Position numbers and translations under genes: made by a program
Assembly: GCA_026786225.1 (NCBI GenBank)
Contig: JAJAYN010000209.1
Coordinates: 1-5,257, forward strand
Direction of reading: 5' to 3'
DNA: 5,257 nucleotides
Source of the DNA: Burkholderiales bacterium
GTDB lineage: Bacteria; Pseudomonadota; Gammaproteobacteria; Burkholderiales; Usitatibacteraceae
The notes under the pieces: generated by a model
What the model was told of the DNA's origin: nothing
Databases searched by the model: none
The model's input: only the letters and a program-made list of their open reading frames with translations
Shown here: positions 1 through 5,257 of the stretch, in pieces
How the letters are laid out: the number at the start of each line of letters is the position of its first letter
How positions within the stretch are numbered: position 1 is the stretch's first letter

Positions 1-15
1 GTTTCATACGAAGTC

Positions 16-70
16 CGCGCCAATACTGGCTCCTGGACACTTTAGCCGCCAGAAGGCGCGCCAATGCTGG
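16..70. repeat. Short direct near-repeat flanking the dnaX stop
   Basis: CGCGCCAATACTGG (16-29) and CGCGCCAATGCTGG (57-70) match at 13 of 14 positions and lie 41 bp apart, one on each side of the dnaX stop codon at 42-44. The spacing is not a multiple of three, so the copies are read in different frames. A small duplication or slippage event could have produced both the repeat and a frame change at the end of dnaX. Chance similarity cannot be excluded for so short a repeat. Confidence 0.45.
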
Positions 71-1298
71 TGTTTTGCTTTACCGGCGCATATTCCTTTG
101 CTGTTGAGCCCGTAACCCTTGGAGGTGCCGTTGCATTGGTCGTCACCACCGTCTTTTCAGCGGCTTTCCCAACCGCTTTTTCGCCCGCTTTCTCTCCCGA
201 CCTGCCACGCGCGAACGAAAGCATGCGCAACATCGTCATCGTGAACCCGGCGTGTTCATCCGGTGCCAACGATAAATCGCGGCGACCGAGCAACGCGATC
301 TGGTAAAAAAGCTGCACGTCATCTGCGGCGAGCCTGGCACTGGCATCGACAAACTTTTGCGCGTCCGGCCCGTCGACAGCCGATTCACCGATGCTTTGCA
401 CCAGCGCAATGCGCGCGAGCACGCTCGCAAAATCCTTCAGCGTAATGTCAAACGAAATACTGCGCGAAGCAATCTGGTCTATCTCCGCAACCAGCATTTT
501 TGCATCGCCGCGGGCAAGGCAGTCGAGCAAAGCAAAGAGATAGGCTTGGTCCAACGCGCCCAGCATCGCCGCGACCTGATCGGCCTTGACTTCGCCTGCG
601 CCATACGCAATTGCCTGGTCAAGCAGGCTCAGCGAATCGCGTACGCTGCCCTCTGCGGCGCGACCGAGGAGTGGCAACGCCAAAGGTTCGAAGGCGACAT
701 TTTCAGCCTTCAGTATTTTCGCAAGGTGGGTTTCCAGCAACGCGGACGGCAGGTTTTTCAGATTGAATTGCAGGCAGCGCGACAGCACCGTGATCGGCAA
801 TTTTTGTGGGTCCGTCGTGGCGAGGATGAATTCGACGTGACCCGGTGGCTCTTCCAGCGTTTTCAGCATCGCGTTGAATGCCGACTTCGAGAGCATGTGT
901 ACTTCGTCGATGATGTAGACCTTGTAGCGTCCGGATACCGGCGCGTACTGGGCCGTCTCCAACAGTTCGCGCATCTCGTCGACCTTGGTGTTGGTCGCCG
1001 CATCGACTTCCAGCAAATCAATAAAGCGGCCCGCATCGATGTCGGTACATGCCGAGCAGACACCGCAAGGCCTGGAAGTGATCCCGCCGTTGCCGTCAGT
1101 GCCTACGCAATTGAGCGCCTTGGCGAGAATGCGCGCCAGCGTCGTCTTGCCCACCCCACGGGTGCCGGTAAACAGGTAAGCGTGATGAATTCGCCCGGTA
1201 TCCAGCGCATTGGCCAGCGCCCGCACGACATGATCCTGCCCGACCACGTCTTCAAATTTGCGTGGCCGCCACTTGCGAGCGAGGACTTGATGGGCCAT
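42..1298 (-). CDS. dnaX: DNA polymerase III subunit gamma (tau C-terminus not seen)
   Basis: This is the ATPase subunit of the clamp loader, which loads the beta sliding clamp onto primed DNA at the replication fork in the cytoplasm. The 418-residue product shows the domains in order: Walker A GTRGVGKT (45-52), a four-cysteine zinc site (C64, C78, C81, C84), Walker B with VYIIDEVH (127-134), sensor 1 around ATTDPQKLP (160-168), the arginine-finger motif SRC (173-175) and sensor 2 GSVRD (217-221). The collar domain runs to about residue 363. It is followed by a Lys/Ala/Gly-rich stretch (367-382) and a low-complexity tail to the TAA stop. I chose the ATG at 1298, which gives MAHQVLARKWRP, the usual family N-terminus. 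An ATG 22 codons upstream is in frame but adds an atypical extension. Ribosome-binding complementarity is weak. The length resembles E. coli gamma, and the tau domains IV-V are absent before the stop, so a frameshift or real truncation is possible. It lies downstream of ffs on the same strand, with no clear terminator between them. Confidence 0.95.
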   Translation of the reverse strand: MAHQVLARKWRPRKFEDVVGQDHVVRALANALDTGRIHHAYLFTGTRGVGKTTLARILAKALNCVGTDGNGGITSRPCGVCSACTDIDAGRFIDLLEVDAATNTKVDEMRELLETAQYAPVSGRYKVYIIDEVHMLSKSAFNAMLKTLEEPPGHVEFILATTDPQKLPITVLSRCLQFNLKNLPSALLETHLAKILKAENVAFEPLALPLLGRAAEGSVRDSLSLLDQAIAYGAGEVKADQVAAMLGALDQAYLFALLDCLARGDAKMLVAEIDQIASRSISFDITLKDFASVLARIALVQSIGESAVDGPDAQKFVDASARLAADDVQLFYQIALLGRRDLSLAPDEHAGFTMTMLRMLSFARGRSGEKAGEKAVGKAAEKTVVTTNATAPPRVTGSTAKEYAPVKQNTSIGAPSGG

Positions 1299-1409
1299 GG
1301 GCTTGAATCTTACGGAATAAACAGGGGGTGGAGACCTACACGTCTGGAACCGATCTACGATCACCCTGACCCGCCGTCCAGAAGGATCAGAGCGTGTGCT
1401 GAATGGGGT

Positions 1410-1509
1410 GTGGCGAGCCTGACCCCCGGCACTTCAATTACTTCGCTGTGGCTGCTTCGTTCCCGACCTGACCAGATTCACAAAGATTGAATGCGGGGAG
1501 ACCCGCCAC
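1410..1509 (-). ncRNA. ffs: 4.5S signal recognition particle RNA (bacterial small type)
   Basis: This is the RNA of the signal recognition particle. It binds Ffh and targets nascent inner-membrane proteins to FtsY. On the minus strand, the apical domain matches the bacterial consensus closely: GGUCAGGU, then a GGAA tetraloop (complement of 1460-1463), then GAAGCAGCC, together covering about 1450-1473. The ends pair: GUGGCG at 1509-1504 is fully complementary to CGCCAC at 1415-1410. Further in, CCCCG pairs with CGGGG. This makes one long rod of about 100 nt, the size typical of small SRP RNAs. The exact mature ends are inferred from the terminal helix. An SRP RNA gene directly upstream of dnaX is a familiar arrangement in proteobacteria. 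Confidence 0.93.
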
Positions 1510-1514
1510 GGCGA

Positions 1515-1543
1515 ATTTTATCTCACTTATGGCGGCATGCCGG
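1515..1543 (-). promoter_or_regulatory. Probable ffs promoter
   Basis: A TAAAAT hexamer (complement of 1515-1520) ends 5 nt before the predicted 5' end of the SRP RNA at 1509, the right place for a -10 box. The hexamer 17 nt further upstream is CCGGCA (complement of 1538-1543), only a half match to TTGACA. The -35 is therefore weak, or the promoter relies on other contacts. A 10-bp perfect palindrome, CGGCATGCCG (1533-1542), overlaps the -35 position. The position relative to the RNA end is the main support. Confidence 0.5.
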
Positions 1544-1582
1544 ACTTAAAGAGAATCCGCTGCAAATAAGCCGACCGGCAGG

Positions 1583-2782
1583 CTAGCTGATCGCGCAGGT
1601 TCTGAAACCGCAAAACATGTCGCTGCGTGCCGGCGCATAGAAATTGCGGTACTGCGGGTACTTGAGGCGGGAATGCGAGACGAACGAACCGCCTTTTAGT
1701 ACCTGATGCGGCGCACCGGGCGCATCAAAAGAAGGCTCGGAATATTCGCGGTAACGCTCGGCCTGGAAGCCCGGGTAGGGTGCGAATGGCGAAGCAGTCC
1801 ATTCCCAAACGTGCCCGGTTGAGTCCAAGAATTGGTCGGATGATGTCGCGGCACATTCCCATTCGGCTTCCGTCGGCAGGCGGCGATGCTGCGCGCGGCA
1901 AAAGGCTTCGGCCTCAAAATAATTCACGTGCAGCGCTGCCAACTCCGTGGACGCGCCGACGCTTGCAGGATGCCGATTGATGTGCCCACTGCGTTCTCGC
2001 CAGGTATTGCCCTCGGAAGACCACATAAGTGGATCGCGGTACGCGCGGGAGGCACGAAAAGCCGCGAACTCATCGGCGCTGACGACACGCGCAGCGATAT
2101 CGAACGGTTCAATTTGCAGGTGGTATGACGGTTTTTCATTGTCAAACCCGAATGTGCCGGCACGCGCGCCCATGCGCAGCATGCCGCCCGCGAGGTGAAT
2201 ATCAGGTGACGTACCCGCAGCCGCAGCGAGTTTCGAACGCAGCGGTGCCACGGCGGGCAGCGGCAGCCCCAGTGTGGTCAGCGTCATCGCCAGCGCCTCG
2301 GCGTGCATGTCCTCGTGCAGGAGTACGAGCTGAAAACCATACCGATCCTTGTCTGCACTTTTATCCAGCGCGTCAAGGACATGGTCGAGAACCCGCTGCA
2401 GGTAATCGAAACAGCTTTCTTTCGATGGATAGTCCAGATGCCACCGCGTCTGATGCGCAACACTTCTGGAATCGAACAGTCGATCTGCCACATCCAGGCA
2501 CGATGCTATACGACTCCCGCCCACGTCGTCGGCACGCCAGCGCAACGCAAAAAACTCCTGGAACCAGGCGATGTGTGCCAGTTCCCAAAGCGGGGGATTA
2601 ACCGTCGCGCCAACCGGAAACTGGCCCGGGACCCAGTATTGCGGCGGCAGGTCAGCATATAAGGCCAGCGTATACTCCCGCTGTGCGATCAGCGCCTGGC
2701 GCAGTGCCCGCACACCCGCGGGTACCTCGCGCGATGTGTAACTTGCTCCTACTGCGCCGCTAACTGATTCTGCAAATGTCAC
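1583..2782 (-). CDS. senA: Selenoneine synthase SenA (EgtB-family non-haem iron enzyme)
   Basis: SenA joins hercynine to a selenosugar by an O2- and iron-dependent oxidative C-Se coupling, leading to selenoneine. The 399 residues fold as two parts: an N-terminal DinB-like helical domain (about 25-170) and a C-terminal FGE/sulfatase-modifying-like domain (about 195-397). The expected three-histidine iron site is visible: H70 in WELAHI, and H156 and H160 in LLHEDMHAE. Later landmarks are FGFDNEKP (211-218), NYFEAEAFCRA (287-297), RLPTEAEWE (301-309), GHVWEW (323-328) and the closing GGSFVSHSRLKYPQYRNFYA (364-383). The protein differs clearly from the true EgtB in this window. The SenA call rests on this architecture and on the divergent SenB-type neighbour. 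The start is the GTG at 2782, preceded by GGAGG (complement of 2787-2791) with a 4-nt gap. A second GTG, codon 24 (2713), would remove the overlap with senB. A less likely alternative is an EgtB paralogue acting on another thiol or selenol. Confidence 0.85.
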   Translation of the reverse strand: MTFAESVSGAVGASYTSREVPAGVRALRQALIAQREYTLALYADLPPQYWVPGQFPVGATVNPPLWELAHIAWFQEFFALRWRADDVGGSRIASCLDVADRLFDSRSVAHQTRWHLDYPSKESCFDYLQRVLDHVLDALDKSADKDRYGFQLVLLHEDMHAEALAMTLTTLGLPLPAVAPLRSKLAAAAGTSPDIHLAGGMLRMGARAGTFGFDNEKPSYHLQIEPFDIAARVVSADEFAAFRASRAYRDPLMWSSEGNTWRERSGHINRHPASVGASTELAALHVNYFEAEAFCRAQHRRLPTEAEWECAATSSDQFLDSTGHVWEWTASPFAPYPGFQAERYREYSEPSFDAPGAPHQVLKGGSFVSHSRLKYPQYRNFYAPARSDMFCGFRTCAIS

Positions 2783-3759
2783 GAATCCTCCAATCCAATC
2801 CTGTCGTCGCCATCATCACGCCCGCGATGGCCGATGCCAACAATGGCAACTGGCGCACGGCCAGCCGCTGGCAGCAGTTGCTGGCGCGTCATTTTCGAAC
2901 GATTGTACAGTCGTCGTGGCCTGTCGATGCGTTGCCGGAAACCGGCGTCGTCATCGCGCTGCACGCGCGCCGCAGTGCCCATTCGATCCGTCGCTATCGG
3001 GCCCAAAGGCCCAATGGCGCACTCATTGTCGTATTGACCGGGACTGATTTGTACGCGGATCTCGCCGTCAGTGAAGAAGCACGCACCTCGCTCGCACTTG
3101 CCGATGCCCTGATCGTGTTGCAGGAAGACGCGATCCAGTATGTGCCGCACGAATACCGTAAGAAAACACACGTTGTCTATCAGTCGGCGAAAACACTGCT
3201 GCCAGCGAAAAAGCTTAAAGACCGGCTCAATTGTGTGGTGGTGGGCCATTTGCGCGCAGAAAAAGACCCTGACGCCATTTTCCGTCTCGTCGAATCGCTG
3301 CCCGAGGACTCACCAATCCATGTCGTGCATATTGGCGCGCCGCTCGACGAGGCGCTGGCGGCACGCGCCAAGGCGCTCTCCAGCAGTTCACGCCACTATC
3401 ATTGGGCCGGTGCGCTGTCGCACGGACTGACACGAGCTGCCATCAAACGCTCGCACCTGCTGATTCATCCGTCGGTCATGGAAGGCGGCGCCAACGTAAT
3501 CGTCGAGGCGATTTCATCGGGCACACCGGTCCTCGCCTCGCGCATGTCCGGCAACCTCGGCATGCTTGGACAGGGCTACGCCGGTTACTTTGCGGTCGGC
3601 GATGTGGACGGCTTGCGCGCGCTGCTTGCGCGTTGCGCCAGCGACGCCAATTTCCTGTTGCGCCTCAACACAGCCTGCGCTGCACGCGCGAAATTATTTT
3701 CGCCGGAAGCCGAACGAATGGCGCTGGCCAAACTCATAAAAAGTCTGGTTTCCCGCTGA
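2776..3759 (+). CDS. senB: Selenosugar synthase SenB (GT4-like glycosyltransferase)
   Basis: SenB makes the C1-selenium sugar that SenA consumes, from selenophosphate and a UDP-sugar (UDP-GlcNAc or UDP-glucose in the characterised enzyme). The 327 residues have a GT-B layout. The N-terminal lobe begins with VVAIITPAMADANNGNWRTA (10-29), the hallmark opening of this family, followed by ALHARRSAHS (61-70) and LTGTDLY (87-93). The second lobe starts at VVVGHLRAEKDP (154-165). It carries the GT4 EX7E nucleotide-sugar motif as E236 and E244, within HPSVMEGGANVIVEA (231-245), then SSGTPVLASRMSGNLGMLG. No signal peptide or membrane segment is evident, so it should be cytosolic. The length is normal for the family. 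The start is the ATG at 2776. An in-frame TAA lies at 2761 and I see no Shine-Dalgarno sequence. It is divergent from senA, overlapping it by 7 bp. I infer the selenium role from the pairing with senA. Taken alone it would be annotated as a putative glycosyltransferase. Confidence 0.87.
   Translation: MSRILQSNPVVAIITPAMADANNGNWRTASRWQQLLARHFRTIVQSSWPVDALPETGVVIALHARRSAHSIRRYRAQRPNGALIVVLTGTDLYADLAVSEEARTSLALADALIVLQEDAIQYVPHEYRKKTHVVYQSAKTLLPAKKLKDRLNCVVVGHLRAEKDPDAIFRLVESLPEDSPIHVVHIGAPLDEALAARAKALSSSSRHYHWAGALSHGLTRAAIKRSHLLIHPSVMEGGANVIVEAISSGTPVLASRMSGNLGMLGQGYAGYFAVGDVDGLRALLARCASDANFLLRLNTACAARAKLFSPEAERMALAKLIKSLVSR
2812..2840 (-). promoter_or_regulatory. Candidate senA promoter, inside the senB 5' coding region
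   Basis: On the minus strand, TTGGCA (complement of 2835-2840) and GATGAT (complement of 2812-2817) are separated by exactly 17 nt. They match five and four of six sigma-70 consensus positions. Transcription would begin near 2805 and leave a leader of about 22 nt carrying the GGAGG ribosome site before the GTG at 2782. This supports the GTG start. The call comes from pattern matching only, and the site lies within the first codons of senB. Confidence 0.4.
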
Positions 3760-3781
3760 AACCAAACGCACCCTCGTCGCG

Positions 3782-3787
3782 TAGAAT
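3782..3787 (+). promoter_or_regulatory. Tentative -10 box upstream of egtB
   Basis: TAGAAT, in the context GCGTAGAATC, resembles a sigma-70 -10 hexamer. It sits 22 bp after the senB stop codon. No good -35 is found 16-18 nt upstream, where the sequence is about AAACCA. If used, it would give egtB a leader of roughly 200 nt that contains the inverted repeat at 3858-3909. Otherwise egtB could be read through from senB. Confidence 0.25.
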
Positions 3788-3857
3788 CATTGAAATGACT
3801 TCTGGAAGGCCGCAGGTAGAAATCGGCTGGCAAAGTGGCGAAAATTGATAAAAGTCT

Positions 3858-3909
3858 AGCGCTGGCGCGGCTTTCGGAAGCTTTTCTGCCTGCGAAGTGC
3901 GCCAGTGCT
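3858..3909. repeat. Long imperfect inverted repeat (hairpin) in the senB-egtB gap
   Basis: AGCGCTGGCGC (3858-3868) and GCGCCAGTGCT (3899-3909) are complementary over 11 positions with a single G-T wobble. Just inside them, CTTTCG (3871-3876) can pair with CGAAG (3893-3897) with small bulges, so the stem extends further. A stem this strong and GC-rich in non-coding DNA is unlikely to be idle. It is not followed by a clear T-run on the plus strand. On the minus strand the bases beyond it are T-rich (ACTTTTATCAATTTT). It could be an attenuator or leader structure for egtB, a factor-dependent 3' end for senB, or a dispersed REP-like repeat. The rest of 3760-3997 shows no convincing gene. Confidence 0.6.
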
Positions 3910-3997
3910 TGTGTTTCAAATAGGTCATTGGTCTGCGAAACAATTGACTTCATTCGACTGTGCGAAGAGAGACTGTCGTCGGCTTCATGAGGAAATA

Positions 3998-5257
<1,260 letters not shown>

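Noticed and set aside
1343..1382. TCTGGA/TCCAGA inverted repeat between ffs and dnaX, as an ffs terminator
   Set aside because: It is a six-bp stem with a loop of nearly 30 nt and no T-run. It could arise by chance.
357..1490. Long 377-codon open frame on the plus strand opposite dnaX and ffs
   Set aside because: It is antisense to a certain dnaX and runs through the SRP RNA. Its peptide has no recognisable domain and is rich in Arg/Gln/Val, as expected for a shadow frame in GC-rich DNA.
1564..1584. AGCC/GGCT hairpin followed by TTATTT after the senA stop, as an intrinsic terminator
   Set aside because: The stem is only 4 bp with an 8-nt loop and the T-run is broken, too weak to list as a feature.
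2125..2601. 158-codon plus-strand open frame opposite senA
   Set aside because: It lies wholly within senA, has an Arg/Pro-rich peptide with no motif, and has no ribosome site.
3795..3848. 17-codon open frame (MTSGRPQVEIGWQSGEN) in the senB-egtB gap, a possible leader peptide
   Set aside because: There is no ribosome site, no run of Cys, His or other regulatory codons, and no clear pairing logic with the hairpin downstream.
3944..3972. TTGACT as a -35 box for egtB
   Set aside because: The hexamer is good, but the sequence 16-18 nt downstream is GAGAGA-like and has no resemblance to a -10 box.

Overview
The window looks like a chromosomal segment of a betaproteobacterium, probably Burkholderiales-like. 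This rests on the proteobacterial DnaX N-terminus, a short SRP RNA gene directly upstream of dnaX, a fairly GC-rich composition, and a selenoneine gene pair of the kind first described in Variovorax paradoxus. No sequence search was possible, so the taxon is an inference. I see no mobile elements, CRISPR arrays or tRNAs.

Layout. Positions 42-1298 (minus strand) hold dnaX, the DNA polymerase III clamp-loader ATPase. It ends at a gamma-like length with no tau C-terminus visible. Positions 1410-1509 (minus) hold ffs, the 4.5S signal recognition particle RNA, with a plausible -10 box just upstream. Positions 1583-2782 (minus) encode SenA, an EgtB-like non-haem iron enzyme of the selenoneine synthase type. 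Positions 2776-3759 (plus) encode SenB, a GT4-like selenosugar synthase. The two sen genes are divergent and their start codons overlap by 7 bp. A 238-bp gap (3760-3997) holds a strong imperfect 52-nt inverted repeat and leads into egtB (3998 to the window end, plus), the hercynine-cysteine sulfoxide synthase of ergothioneine synthesis. egtB is cut off by the window edge.

How the genes work together. SenB is expected to join selenophosphate to a UDP-sugar to give a selenosugar. SenA is expected to couple that selenosugar oxidatively to hercynine (trimethyl-histidine) on the way to selenoneine. EgtB uses the same hercynine, with cysteine or gamma-glutamylcysteine, on the way to ergothioneine. 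The right three-fifths of the window is therefore a combined selenium/sulfur hercynine locus in which two related iron enzymes share a substrate. The hercynine-forming methyltransferase (EgtD) and a selenophosphate synthetase (SenC/SelD) are not in the window. EgtD may lie just downstream of egtB. The left part, ffs-dnaX, is housekeeping and its link to the sen/egt genes is probably only positional.
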